The notes: generated from the letters alone by a model not told the origin. A DNA stretch of 64,000 bases from Wolbachia endosymbiont of Ctenocephalides felis wCfeF (GCA_028571325.1 CP116767.1:339150-403149), one strand, 5' to 3'; positions 30,531 through 38,738 are shown, numbered from the stretch's first letter. Program-made: numbers and translations.

Positions 30531-30620
30531 AAATACACTCACTTTTGTGTTATTCTGTGAGTAAAATATACCGTTTTTGAGTGTATTTTACTTTAGTTTT
30601 TAACCTAAATATGTTATAAT
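30531..30620 (+). promoter_or_regulatory. Inverted repeat and promoter region of the isc operon
   Basis: AAATACACTCA (30531-30541) and TGAGTGTATTT (30578-30588) are an 11-bp perfect inverted repeat. A TATAAT at 30615-30620 with a weak TTTAGT about 17 bp upstream precedes iscU by 27 bp. The palindrome could bind an iron or Fe-S regulator or act as a hairpin after ftsY; the regulator is unknown. Confidence 0.5.
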
Positions 30621-30646
30621 GTAAGTAATGGTTTACGGGTAATTCT

Positions 30647-31027
30647 ATGAGTTATAATGAGAAAATTTTAGATCATTACGAAAATCCAAGGAATGTTGGT
30701 TCTCTGGATAAAAATGATCCAAATGTTGGCACTGGCCTAGTGGGTGCACCATCATGCGGCGATGTGATGAAATTACAAATAAAAGTCAATGACAAAGGCG
30801 TTATTGAAGACGCGAAATTTAAGACTTTTGGTTGTGGTTCTGCTATCGCTTCGAGCTCTTTGCTCACAGAGATGATCAAAGGAAAAACTATTGAAGATGT
30901 AACAAAGATAAAAAACACGCAAATAGTGGAAGAATTGTCTTTGCCTCCAGTAAAGATACACTGCTCGGTGCTTGCTGAAGACGCTATAAAAGCTGCTATT
31001 CATGATTACCAAAGTAAACAAAAATAG
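30647..31027 (+). CDS. iscU: Fe-S cluster assembly scaffold IscU
   Basis: Scaffold on which [2Fe-2S] clusters are built and handed on by HscA/HscB. The three cluster Cys are in GAPSCGDV, TFGCGSAIAS and KIHCSVLAE, and the HscA recognition motif LPPVK is intact. The 126 residues are normal. It is first in iscU-iscA-hscB-hscA, with a 2-bp gap to iscA. iscS, iscR and ferredoxin are not in this window. Confidence 0.96.
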   Translation: MSYNEKILDHYENPRNVGSLDKNDPNVGTGLVGAPSCGDVMKLQIKVNDKGVIEDAKFKTFGCGSAIASSSLLTEMIKGKTIEDVTKIKNTQIVEELSLPPVKIHCSVLAEDAIKAAIHDYQSKQK

Positions 31028-31029
31028 CT

Positions 31030-31434
31030 ATGAGTAAATATCAAGGAGCAAATGCTGCAAAAAAAGATAAAAAACTTATCACTATCACTGCAAATGCAGT
31101 GGAAAGGATAAGGTGTTTATTGGATCGAAAACAGCATACTAACCTTGAGAAATCAGAAGAAGCAATAGGAATAAGAGTTCTAATTAAACAAAAGGGATGT
31201 TCCGGCTTAAAATATGATATTGAATACGCCTACGATATTCGTCCTTTAGAATCGGTAATTGAAGAAAGCTGCAGTGATGGCCAAAAAGTCAAGGTATTGA
31301 TCGATCCAAAATCTGTCATGTTTATCCTTGGCTCTGAAATGGATTACGTAGAGGAAAAACTCTCATCGGGTTTTGTTTTCAAAAACCCTAATGAGAAAGG
31401 AAAATGTGGTTGTGGAGAGAGTTTTCATGTCTAG
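31030..31434 (+). CDS. iscA: Iron-sulphur cluster assembly protein IscA (HesB family)
   Basis: A-type carrier that passes Fe-S clusters to apo-proteins. The conserved Cys are in QKGCSGLKYDI and the C-terminal KCGCGESF. 134 residues, with a short N-terminal extension. It follows iscU after 2 bp and its last 8 bp overlap hscB. Family recognition is clear; it could equally be named ErpA-like. Confidence 0.93.
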   Translation: MSKYQGANAAKKDKKLITITANAVERIRCLLDRKQHTNLEKSEEAIGIRVLIKQKGCSGLKYDIEYAYDIRPLESVIEESCSDGQKVKVLIDPKSVMFILGSEMDYVEEKLSSGFVFKNPNEKGKCGCGESFHV

Positions 31435-31885
31435 CAATTATTTTGCATTGTTTGAAATTGAACCTGGTTTCAATATCAGCTTTGATGAGCTAGAGAAAAA
31501 ATACATTGAGCTCAGCAGAGCTGATATAAATGAAAAACAGTCTAAAAACATGGAGAATATCAACAAAGCTTATCAAGTGCTCAAGTCGCCACTAAAACGT
31601 GCTGAGCATTTGCTGGATCTTTTTGGGATAAAAAGCCAAAAGGATCACCTAAATTCTGAGATATTAAATGAATCAATGGAAATAAGAGAGTATTTGCTAG
31701 ACTGTGATGATCTACAATTTGCAAGTAGGATGATTGATGAAAAAATAAAGGGTTGCACTAAAAACCTAATCAATGCTTTTGCTGCAAAGAATTTTGGTGA
31801 AGCTAATACGCAGGTTTTAAGACTGAAATATTTATATAAGTCATTTGAGGAGATGAAGAAAAATGCAGCTAATTCAAATTTCTGA
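31427..31885 (+). CDS. hscB: Co-chaperone HscB (J-domain protein) lacking the HPD motif
   Basis: Partner of HscA in Fe-S transfer from IscU. Its start at 31427 (SSNYFALFEIEPGF) overlaps the iscA end. The J-like helices (about 1-70) end in INKAYQVLKSPLKRAEHLL, an HscB signature, and a C-terminal three-helix domain follows. The loop that should carry HPD reads ELSRADINEKQ, so the His-Pro-Asp that triggers the Hsp70 ATPase is absent. The 152 residues are otherwise normal. Position between iscA and hscA supports the name. Confidence 0.88.
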   Translation: MSSNYFALFEIEPGFNISFDELEKKYIELSRADINEKQSKNMENINKAYQVLKSPLKRAEHLLDLFGIKSQKDHLNSEILNESMEIREYLLDCDDLQFASRMIDEKIKGCTKNLINAFAAKNFGEANTQVLRLKYLYKSFEEMKKNAANSNF

Positions 31886-33725
31886 ACCAAATTCAAATGA
31901 AACAGTGTTTGGTATAGACCTCGGCACTACCAATTCTTTAATTGCTATAGTGAATAAAGCTGGTGACGTGGAGATATTTAAAGATGAACAAGGAAGAGAA
32001 CTGCTACCTTCTGCTCTTTCATGTGAAAACAACATATTGAAAACCGGCTACGATGTTGGCTCAGGTGCAATTTACTCGATAAAACGTTTAATGGGTAAAA
32101 GTGTCAAAGACTTGCGCAAAGAAGGTATCAATTTTGAAATAGACGACGAAAGTGAAAAAGTTATTAGGGTAAAATGTGCAGAGGATAGATATCTCACTCC
32201 TGTTGAGATATCTGCTGAAATATTGAAAGCTCTATGTGAGAGGGTAAAAAAGTCTACGGGAATAGAAGTAAAAAAAGCAGTGATTACTGTGCCAGCTTAC
32301 TTTGACGATTCAGCACGCAATGCAACCAAATATGCAGCGAAATTAGCTGGCATAGAAGTTCTGCGCCTTATTAACGAGCCAACAGCCGCTGCGCTTTCTT
32401 ACTCGATTGAAAAGAACAACAACAGTGGGATATATGCAGTTTATGACCTCGGTGGCGGAACGTTTGATATTTCAATATTGAAGTTACACCAAGGAGTGTT
32501 TCAGGTCCTTGCGGTCAGTGGTGATACCAAACTTGGTGGCGATGATTTTGACCATCTGCTAAGCTCAATCGTGCTTGATAAGTATAGAGAACAGGTAGGT
32601 TCAAGCGAAAGTGTCATCCCAGTGCCCAAACACTGGGATCCAGAGAACTTGATTGCAAATGAACATACCAAAAAGTTATATAATAAGAACTGGGTTTCAG
32701 CGTCAGCTACTTTCATGACAGGGCCATTATCATTCGTTGAACTACGTGCCGTGAAAGAATACCTTAGCAGCAATGCTTCTGGCACTTTTGAATTCAATAT
32801 TAACGACAAATTGTTTGAATGCAAAATTACCAAAGAAGAATTCGAGCAAGCAATCAGCCCTTTGGTTAATAAGACTATCAACATAGTCACTCGTACTATA
32901 GACGATATAGATCTTAAAATTGATGACATAAAAGGAGTAATTTTAGTTGGTGGTGCAACTAGAGTGCCATTAGTTCACGACTCACTAGTCAAGCTCTTTG
33001 GAAATAAAGTATTAAATGACGTAGATCCAGATAAAGCAGTTGTTATTGGGGCAGCCTTGCAGGCTCATTATTTAACTTCAAGCTCAAAAGATAGGAACAT
33101 TCTCTTAGACGTTTTGCCTTTATCACTTGGCATAGAAACTATGGGAGGAATAGTTGAAAAAATCATACCAAGAAACACGCCATTGCCGGTTTCAGAAACA
33201 AAAGAGTTTACAACTTACGTCGATGGGCAAACGGCAATGAAAATCCACGTTTGTCAGGGGGAACGTGAAATGATAGAAGATAACAAATCTCTAGCGCAAT
33301 TTGAGCTCAAAGGTATACCGCCACTGCCTGCAGGTTCTGCAAGAGTTGAAATAGAGTTCACAGTTAATGTTGACGGAATATTGACTGTTACTGCACGAGA
33401 AAAAACCACTGGGATTGAGCAAGTAGTTGAAATAAATTCAAGTTTTGGCTTAAGTGAAGCCGATGTTCAAGATATGGTTAACCAGTCAATAAACAACTTT
33501 GATGAAGATATGAAGGCTCGTTCTCTCGCAGAAGCTAAAATTAATGGCAACAAACTCATACATTTGATTGAAGGCGATAATAGTCTTTCCTCTGATCAAA
33601 GGTTAAAAAATCTACTGCAAAACGCAAAAAAAGCTTTACAAGGAAATGATTTGAGTGAAATCAATAATGCTATTGCCAAATTAGAAAACTCTTCCTTAGA
33701 GTTGTGTGAATTGACAAATAGGTGA
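31863..33725 (+). CDS. hscA: Fe-S assembly Hsp70 chaperone HscA
   Basis: Specialised Hsp70 acting on IscU. Nucleotide-binding motifs are GIDLGTTNS, NEPTAAALSYS, DLGGGTFDIS and GGATRVPLV; the substrate-binding domain begins near residue 400. At 620 residues it is complete. A palindromic repeat lies in frame at about residues 250-287 (VIPVPKHWDP...), in the nucleotide-binding domain subdomain IIB region, where HscA length varies. Overlaps hscB by 23 bp. The TGA at 33723-33725 is 5 bp before the element insertion. Confidence 0.95.
   Translation: MQLIQISEPNSNETVFGIDLGTTNSLIAIVNKAGDVEIFKDEQGRELLPSALSCENNILKTGYDVGSGAIYSIKRLMGKSVKDLRKEGINFEIDDESEKVIRVKCAEDRYLTPVEISAEILKALCERVKKSTGIEVKKAVITVPAYFDDSARNATKYAAKLAGIEVLRLINEPTAAALSYSIEKNNNSGIYAVYDLGGGTFDISILKLHQGVFQVLAVSGDTKLGGDDFDHLLSSIVLDKYREQVGSSESVIPVPKHWDPENLIANEHTKKLYNKNWVSASATFMTGPLSFVELRAVKEYLSSNASGTFEFNINDKLFECKITKEEFEQAISPLVNKTINIVTRTIDDIDLKIDDIKGVILVGGATRVPLVHDSLVKLFGNKVLNDVDPDKAVVIGAALQAHYLTSSSKDRNILLDVLPLSLGIETMGGIVEKIIPRNTPLPVSETKEFTTYVDGQTAMKIHVCQGEREMIEDNKSLAQFELKGIPPLPAGSARVEIEFTVNVDGILTVTAREKTTGIEQVVEINSSFGLSEADVQDMVNQSINNFDEDMKARSLAEAKINGNKLIHLIEGDNSLSSDQRLKNLLQNAKKALQGNDLSEINNAIAKLENSSLELCELTNR
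32611..32721. repeat. Palindromic repeat inside hscA
   Basis: GTCATCCCAGTGCCCAAACA plus CTGGGATCCAG at about 32613-32643, then CTGGGTTTCAGCGTCAGCTA...TTTCATGACAG near 32691-32721. Two complementary outer arms bracket about 50 bp, and the frame is kept. Confidence 0.75.
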
Positions 33726-33730
33726 GGTTA

Positions 33731-35682
33731 CCCCGCCAACAATGTTGCAAAAAACGTAAAATTAGAGAAAAGCATTTCTCGAAAACTTCTATGTCCAAAA
33801 ACAAGAGTGCCATTTATTTATAGTGCCAACAATCAATTAACCATCAGTTTCAATGAATGATATGAACATATTATTTCAAGGAAAGGTCATGGGGAATAAG
33901 AGATTAGCTATACGGATTAGCTGTAGCTATGAAACTAACCGGTTGGCAGAAAAGTATTTGTTAGATGCTTATGAAAAAGCCGTGTCAAAGCAAGTAAGCC
34001 AAAAAAATTTAAAACATAAGAATGGGATTCAAGGAGGATCAAATGGTAACAGTGAGTTTATATGCAAGAGTTTCTTCAGGGAAACAAGCACAAGAAAATA
34101 CAATAGCAAGTCAAGTTGCAGCTTTAGAGAAGCAAATTAGTACGGATGGGTACAAATTATTAAGTGAGTATAAATTTATTGATAATGGCTACAGTGGATC
34201 TAATTTAGTCCGTCCTGATCTAGAAAAATTACGTGATAAAGTAACAGAAGGTAAAATTGATAGGATTTACATTCATTCACCTGATCGCTTATCTAGGAAA
34301 TATGCATATCAAATGGTATTACTTGAAGAATTTGAGAAAGCAGGAGCAGAAACGGTTTTCTTAAATTATGAGATTAACGATAATCCAGAATCTCAGTTAC
34401 TGTTACAAATGCAAGGTATGATAGCAGAATATGAACGAGCGAAAATTATGGAACGAAGTCGTCGCGGAAAGATTTACGCAGCTAATAAAGGTTGTGTAAG
34501 CGTAATGGGAGGAGCTCCTTATGGTTATCGTTATATAGATAAATATATGGGAGGAGGACAAGCTTTATTTGAAATAAACGAAGAAGAAGCTAATGTTGTT
34601 AGGAAAGTATTTTTGTGGGTAGGAAGAGAAAGGACAAGTATTGGGGAAGTGTGTCGTCGGCTAAACACTATGTCTATTATAACACGAACAGGAAAAAAGT
34701 GCTGGGATAGAAGTGTGATTTGGGGTATGTTAAAAAATCCTGCTTACAAAGGACAAGCGGCTTTTGGTAAAACAAAAGTAGGTGTAAAGTTACAACATAT
34801 CAGACCACAGAAACATTCTTGTGAACAACCGAAAGATAATTACTCTACCTATTCTGTTGAAAAAGCAAATTGGATTTATGTTAAAGTGCCAAATATAGTG
34901 GACGAAGATGTATTTGATATAGTTCAAGAACAATTAGCTGAGAATAGAAAAATAGCAAGGACAAGAGAAAGAGGAGCAAAACATTTACTACAAGGTTTAA
35001 TCGTATGTAAGCGTTGTCGTTATGCATATTACGGAAGTCCTGTAAGAAATAAGCGAGGAGAAAAAATTGATCATTATGCTTATTATCGTTGTATTGGTAG
35101 AGATTCTTACCGTTTTGGTGGTAATAAAATTTGTGATAATAAACACATTCGTACAGATGCATTAGAAACAGCCGTGTGGGAAGAGGTTAAGCATTTATTG
35201 AAAAATCCAAATAGGGTTTTAGAAGAATACAGGCGTAGACTTTCAGAGCTTAAAAAATCATCATGGGATCAAAAAAGCGATTTACTAGAGAAGCAAGAAA
35301 AGAAATTAAAACGTGGTATTGCTAGACTTATTGATAGTTATGCTCAAGAATATATTAATCAAGAAGAATTTGAACCACGAATTAAAGCAATGAAACAAAG
35401 CTTAAAAACAATTGAAGAGGAGAAGAAAAGGATATTCGATCAAAAGAAATTAAAACAGGAATTAGCTTTGGTTGTAACCAATTTAGAAGACTTTTCTTCC
35501 AATATTAGATCAAACCTTGATAACGCAGACTGGCTAACTAAACGTGATATTATCAGAACTTTAGTCAAGAGAATTGAAATTAACCTTGAGGACGTAAATG
35601 TGGTATTTCGTGTAAAAGAGCTACCAAACTCTTCTGGACATAGTGGAGAAGAAAAGAAAAATTTGCAACATTGTTGGCGGGG
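33731..35682 (+). mobile_element. Serine-recombinase insertion element, copy 2 (intact)
   Basis: A 1,952-bp element, same ends as copy 1: 21-bp perfect inverted ends flanked by TA at 33729-33730 and 35683-35684. It sits in the tiny gap between the convergent hscA and lepB stops. Joining the flanks leaves the two stops only about 10 bp apart, with both genes uninterrupted. Contents: a small ORF and a complete recombinase gene. The element is compact, with no cargo. Confidence 0.9.
33853..34140 (+). CDS. Small ORF upstream of the recombinase (copy 2)
   Basis: Identical to the ORF at 8604. Its 95 codons overlap the recombinase start in another frame. Protein-like in its first 60 residues, without a recognised family. 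Either an accessory factor or a coupling leader peptide. Confidence 0.45.
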   Translation: MNDMNILFQGKVMGNKRLAIRISCSYETNRLAEKYLLDAYEKAVSKQVSQKNLKHKNGIQGGSNGNSEFICKSFFRETSTRKYNSKSSCSFREAN

Positions 35683-35890
35683 TATTTACACAGCCTTGTG
35701 CAATATCCTGTCAAATCTCAGTGCAACAGGTATTCTGAAATTAAATGGCAACCAATCAACCTTTCCCAATTTAAACGATAAACCAACTATGCTCACGCGC
35801 CCAATTATGTTTTCCATTGGTACAAAACCAATTTCAGGAAATCTACTGTCAAAAGAATTATTTCTATTGTCTCCCATAACAAAAAATTGA
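34043..35890 (+). CDS. Large serine recombinase (element transposase), intact
   Basis: The start at 34043 follows AAGGAGG. Resolvase catalytic domain at about 1-150 (YARVSSGKQ with nucleophile Ser, then DRLSRKYAYQ and EYERAKIMERSRRGK). Recombinase domain at about 165-270 (APYGYRYIDKY, KNPAYKGQAAFGKTK). Zinc-ribbon region (CKRCRYAYYG and YYRCIG) and coiled coil at about 385-480. Residue 547 is the last codon fully set by the element; no stop lies inside it. The chromosomal frame runs 68 codons into DNA antisense to lepB. It resembles phage WO and TnpX-type large serine recombinases; a full WO prophage is absent here. Confidence 0.9.
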   Translation: MVTVSLYARVSSGKQAQENTIASQVAALEKQISTDGYKLLSEYKFIDNGYSGSNLVRPDLEKLRDKVTEGKIDRIYIHSPDRLSRKYAYQMVLLEEFEKAGAETVFLNYEINDNPESQLLLQMQGMIAEYERAKIMERSRRGKIYAANKGCVSVMGGAPYGYRYIDKYMGGGQALFEINEEEANVVRKVFLWVGRERTSIGEVCRRLNTMSIITRTGKKCWDRSVIWGMLKNPAYKGQAAFGKTKVGVKLQHIRPQKHSCEQPKDNYSTYSVEKANWIYVKVPNIVDEDVFDIVQEQLAENRKIARTRERGAKHLLQGLIVCKRCRYAYYGSPVRNKRGEKIDHYAYYRCIGRDSYRFGGNKICDNKHIRTDALETAVWEEVKHLLKNPNRVLEEYRRRLSELKKSSWDQKSDLLEKQEKKLKRGIARLIDSYAQEYINQEEFEPRIKAMKQSLKTIEEEKKRIFDQKKLKQELALVVTNLEDFSSNIRSNLDNADWLTKRDIIRTLVKRIEINLEDVNVVFRVKELPNSSGHSGEEKKNLQHCWRGIYTALCNILSNLSATGILKLNGNQSTFPNLNDKPTMLTRPIMFSIGTKPISGNLLSKELFLLSPITKN

Positions 35891-36480
35891 TCGTTAGGTA
35901 CATAGTAAACTGGAGTATTATACGATAGCTTATTGGAAACATTATCTATTAAAATCTCATGTTTTCTTCCATCTGGAAGTGTTTCTATATACCTTGGTAT
36001 ACTGCGACTTGATTCGTAATCAAAAAAACTTTCAATTTGCCTTCGCTTTACCTTCTGATCATTTAGGTATAATTCTCCCTCTATCATTTGCACTTTATCG
36101 CCTGGTATTCCTATTACTCGTTTAACAAATCTGATGCTATCGTTTTTCGTAGGTTTAAAAACTATTATGTCACCACGTTCTGGAGGGGTATAAAAGATCC
36201 TGCTGCTGAAAATATTAGGAGAAAATGGAAAGGAGTGCTTACTGTAACCATATGAATATTTACTAGTAAAAATATAATCTCCTTCAAGCAGAGTGCTTTT
36301 CATCGAACCAGAAGGGATATGAAATGGCTCAAATAAAAAACTACGTATTGATAGCGCAATCAGTAGTAAAAAAAACAATGAAGATAAAAACCTTCCTGTT
36401 CTTGCCACCCAATTTTCTCTTAGTTCCTCCAACTTTTCCAACTTTGTTTTTCTTATAAATTTAAGCTTATTATAACACAT
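35686..36480 (-). CDS. lepB: Signal peptidase I
   Basis: Inner-membrane serine peptidase that removes signal peptides. An N-terminal membrane segment (about residues 32-48) is followed by the nucleophile Ser in IPSGSMKSTL and the general base Lys in RFVKRVIGIPGD; box E GDNRNNSFDSR is present. At 264 residues it is full length. Its TAA is 1 bp beyond the TA of the element copy 2, so the gene was spared by the insertion. Confidence 0.95.
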   Translation of the reverse strand: MCYNKLKFIRKTKLEKLEELRENWVARTGRFLSSLFFLLLIALSIRSFLFEPFHIPSGSMKSTLLEGDYIFTSKYSYGYSKHSFPFSPNIFSSRIFYTPPERGDIIVFKPTKNDSIRFVKRVIGIPGDKVQMIEGELYLNDQKVKRRQIESFFDYESSRSIPRYIETLPDGRKHEILIDNVSNKLSYNTPVYYVPNDQFFVMGDNRNNSFDSRFPEIGFVPMENIIGRVSIVGLSFKLGKVDWLPFNFRIPVALRFDRILHKAV

Positions 36481-36886
36481 AAAAGTAGTAATGTGAAATT
36501 TTACTCGCAGGCGTTGTTTCTAACCTCGTAACCTGTGCGAACTTTTATTTATAGTTCCGCTATACTAGCCTGTTTTCACTAGATTTGTATACGAACCAAT
36601 TTGCCTAACTTTATTGCAAAAATTTCACACCTTTATTTTCACAACCATATTTTTACGCGGCTTGTTTTCACAAATATACGTACTTTTTTGCAGTTTTTGC
36701 AAAAAGTAAATAATTTGATTTTTTGCGATGCTAGTTTATGGTACGTTCTTCATGAATTACTTTTTCTTAACCTTTATTGATCAAGATACAATGAACTAAA
36801 ATAACAACCTATAATTAAACTTCACAGGAATATATGTTGACTTCTGTATCAAGGTATGTAATAATTAAAATTATGTTGTTTTTCGA
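36481..36886. other. AT-rich gap between lepB and the ankyrin gene
   Basis: A divergent intergenic region of about 410 bp with no ORF. A hairpin-like ACTTTTTTGCAG...TTGCAAAAAGT sits at about 36682-36707. No further feature is visible; it should hold both divergent promoters. Confidence 0.5.
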
Positions 36887-36898
36887 TTGAGGTGGGTT

Positions 36899-37879
36899 GT
36901 GCATCAAAAATGGTGGGAGGAGATATTCAGCACAATAAATGCTGAAGGTGATGTAATTGAAAAAATAAAAGAGAAGTTAAAAGAAAAAGATCAAAAAATA
37001 TATAAGTGTTGGGAGAGGGGTCAATTTAGCATAGATTACAAAGGATTCTTTTTACCATCTAAATCTAGATCTGGTGAGATAAGGAGTGGCACGTTGTTGC
37101 ATGTAGCTGCTTACAGTAAGCATTTAGGTATGGTTAAGTACCTTGTAGATAAGAAAAAGCTTGATGTTAATACAGGGGACGGTTGGGGCGGCATTCCTTT
37201 ACATTGGGCTGCTCAAGGAGGTAACTTAGAAGTAGTTAAATGCCTTATAGATGAAAAAGGGGTTGGTTTTAATGTAAGGGACAATTGGGGCGGCACTCCT
37301 TTACATTGGGCTGCTGAAAACGGTCACTTAGATACAGTTAAATACCTTATAGGTGAAAAAGGGGTTGATTTTAATGTAAGAGATAATTGTGGTAGCACTC
37401 CTTTACACTTTGCTGCTGCAAGCGGTTGCCTGGACATAGTTAAATACCTTATAGATGAAAAAGGGGTTGATTTTAATGTAGGGGACAAGTGTGGCAACAC
37501 TGCTTTACATTGGGCTGCTAGAGAAGGTAACTTAGAAGTAGTTAAATACCTTACAAACGAAAAAAGTGTTGATGTTGATGTAAGGAATGGTTATGGCAGC
37601 ACCCCTTTACACCTTGCTGCTGGATTCGATCGCTTAGATACAGTTAAATACCTTATAAATGAAAAAGGTGCTGATCCTTTATTAAAGGGTGAGTATAATA
37701 ACATTCCAAGAGACACAGCCAGAAGTGAAAGTACGGTACAGTTTCTAAAAGAGGCAGAAGATAAACAAACAATCAATAAAGCAATAAAAATTGGTGTTGT
37801 TTGTGGTGTTATAGCTGCATTGACAGTAGGTATTGGATGTTTTGTTGTGTCGGCGCTCAATTATCAATATTGGCTATAG
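36899..37879 (+). CDS. Ankyrin-repeat protein with frameshifted C-terminal membrane region
   Basis: Starts at GTG 36899 with GAGGTGG just ahead; an upstream TTG (36887) overlaps that site. The first 60 residues are unrecognised. About six 35-residue ankyrin repeats (GSTPLHFAAASGCLDIVKYL type) fill residues 65-275, with nearly identical DNA repeats of about 105 bp. A hydrophobic segment (IGVVCGVIAALTVGIGCF) then ends abruptly. In the next frame from about 37850 the sequence reads GAQLSILAIVGIAVTAALIV and continues to 38016, which looks like the original second membrane helix. A 1-bp indel is likely. Such proteins are typical Wolbachia effector candidates. Confidence 0.75.
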   Translation: MHQKWWEEIFSTINAEGDVIEKIKEKLKEKDQKIYKCWERGQFSIDYKGFFLPSKSRSGEIRSGTLLHVAAYSKHLGMVKYLVDKKKLDVNTGDGWGGIPLHWAAQGGNLEVVKCLIDEKGVGFNVRDNWGGTPLHWAAENGHLDTVKYLIGEKGVDFNVRDNCGSTPLHFAAASGCLDIVKYLIDEKGVDFNVGDKCGNTALHWAAREGNLEVVKYLTNEKSVDVDVRNGYGSTPLHLAAGFDRLDTVKYLINEKGADPLLKGEYNNIPRDTARSESTVQFLKEAEDKQTINKAIKIGVVCGVIAALTVGIGCFVVSALNYQYWL

Positions 37880-38016
37880 TTGGCATAGCTGTAACTGCTG
37901 CATTGATAGTCGGAGGCGTTGCCGGTATTAGATATGCAGCACCACCTATTAGTCAGCTAAGTGCACTGCACTGTTGTCGGGTAACAAACGGATTTGAGTT
38001 AATGAATTTATACTAG
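37855..38016 (+). pseudogene. Out-of-frame second membrane helix of the ankyrin gene
   Basis: The frame +1 to the ankyrin gene encodes a strongly hydrophobic, Ala/Gly/Val-rich helix and a short tail ending at 38016. There is no start signal of its own. Confidence 0.55.
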
Positions 38017-38175
38017 CTCCTTACTAGTGGATGAAAAGTTTACTTGGAAGCATTCAAAAGCCATATAGTCAAGTTAGGGAAGAGATAGTGTATCTGTTCA
38101 GCGAAATGGTAGAATGGATAGACAAGATGCTCTAAAAAGGTAATCATAGAGTAAAAGTGAGCTCACAACAAAGGG

Positions 38176-38232
38176 TGTCATCCAAGTACTTCCTCCTCCT
38201 GTCATCCCAGTGCGTTACACTGGAATCCAGGA
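38176..38232. repeat. Palindromic repeats between the ankyrin gene and repeat C
   Basis: GTGTCATCCAAGTAC and then TGTCATCCCAGTGCGTTACA with the closing arm TGGAATCCAG. Same family as the repeats in murA, hscA and pdhC. Confidence 0.75.
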
Positions 38233-38249
38233 TACTACTTTAGTAATAA

Positions 38250-38738
38250 ATATTTAAGAAATTTACCAAACGAGAAAAAAAAGCAAAAGAAACCCCGTTG
38301 GTGGCTAATTATTTATATGTACCTCAAATATCGGCGTTTTTATTCTCAGCGCTACGATTCAGCTACTTTTAAATGCAACTAACCAAAATTGTAGACATTA
38401 AGAAATTTACTAAGCAGGAAAAAAGACAAAAAAACTCTGAGGCAGCTAGTATTCAAATTCTCCCTTGTCTATTTGACGTTCTATACTGTCTTAAACGACT
38501 TATAAGCGCGTTTCAGCTTGTATAGGTAAAAACCAGAAGTTTTAAAAAGACGTAAGGTGCACATAGTGCAAAAATTTAAACATGAGACGCCAAATACCCT
38601 AAGTTTTTTGTCATTAACCTGCACAGATTGCGAAGATAAACAAATAGCTTCAGTCTCATTATAAGGGTAACGGCGAAGGTTGTCAAGTAGTTTTTTTGCA
38701 TATGCCAAAGCTGGTTTGATACGTGAGAGATCTAATGT
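38250..38738 (-). repeat. Intergenic repeat C (minus strand)
   Basis: Very close to repeat E at 58070-58540, in reverse orientation, with only scattered differences. Read on the minus strand: a 50-bp leader shared with repeat D (AGATCTCTC...CAGCTTTGGCAT), the promoter at 38686-38658, then the conserved blocks GGCGTCTCATGTTTAA, GCACTATGTGCA and CGCTTATAAGTCGTTTAAGA, and two terminal blocks ending in GGGGTTTCTTTTG or CAGAGTTTTTTTG plus T runs. A 94-codon frame here is not conserved in the other copies. Confidence 0.82.
38658..38686 (-). promoter_or_regulatory. Sigma-70 type promoter of repeat C
   Basis: Minus strand TTGACA (38686-38681), 17 bp, TATAAT (38663-38658): perfect consensus. Confidence 0.78.

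Noticed and set aside
34881..35162. 93-codon minus-strand ORF inside the serine recombinase
   Set aside because: Exact antisense shadow present in both copies; Tyr/Leu-rich composition typical of shadow frames.
33731..35682. Integrase of a WO prophage
   Set aside because: The recombinase resembles phage WO serine recombinases, but no capsid, tail or replication genes are in the window, and both copies are bounded by short inverted ends.
36682..36707. Hairpin ACTTTTTTGCAG...TTGCAAAAAGT as a terminator
   Set aside because: Arms are offset by a base and it lies between divergent genes, where a terminator is not expected.
37080..37700. Regular DNA repeats of about 105 bp that could be taken for a CRISPR-like array
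   Set aside because: They are in-frame codons for ankyrin repeats, with no spacer pattern and no cas genes nearby.
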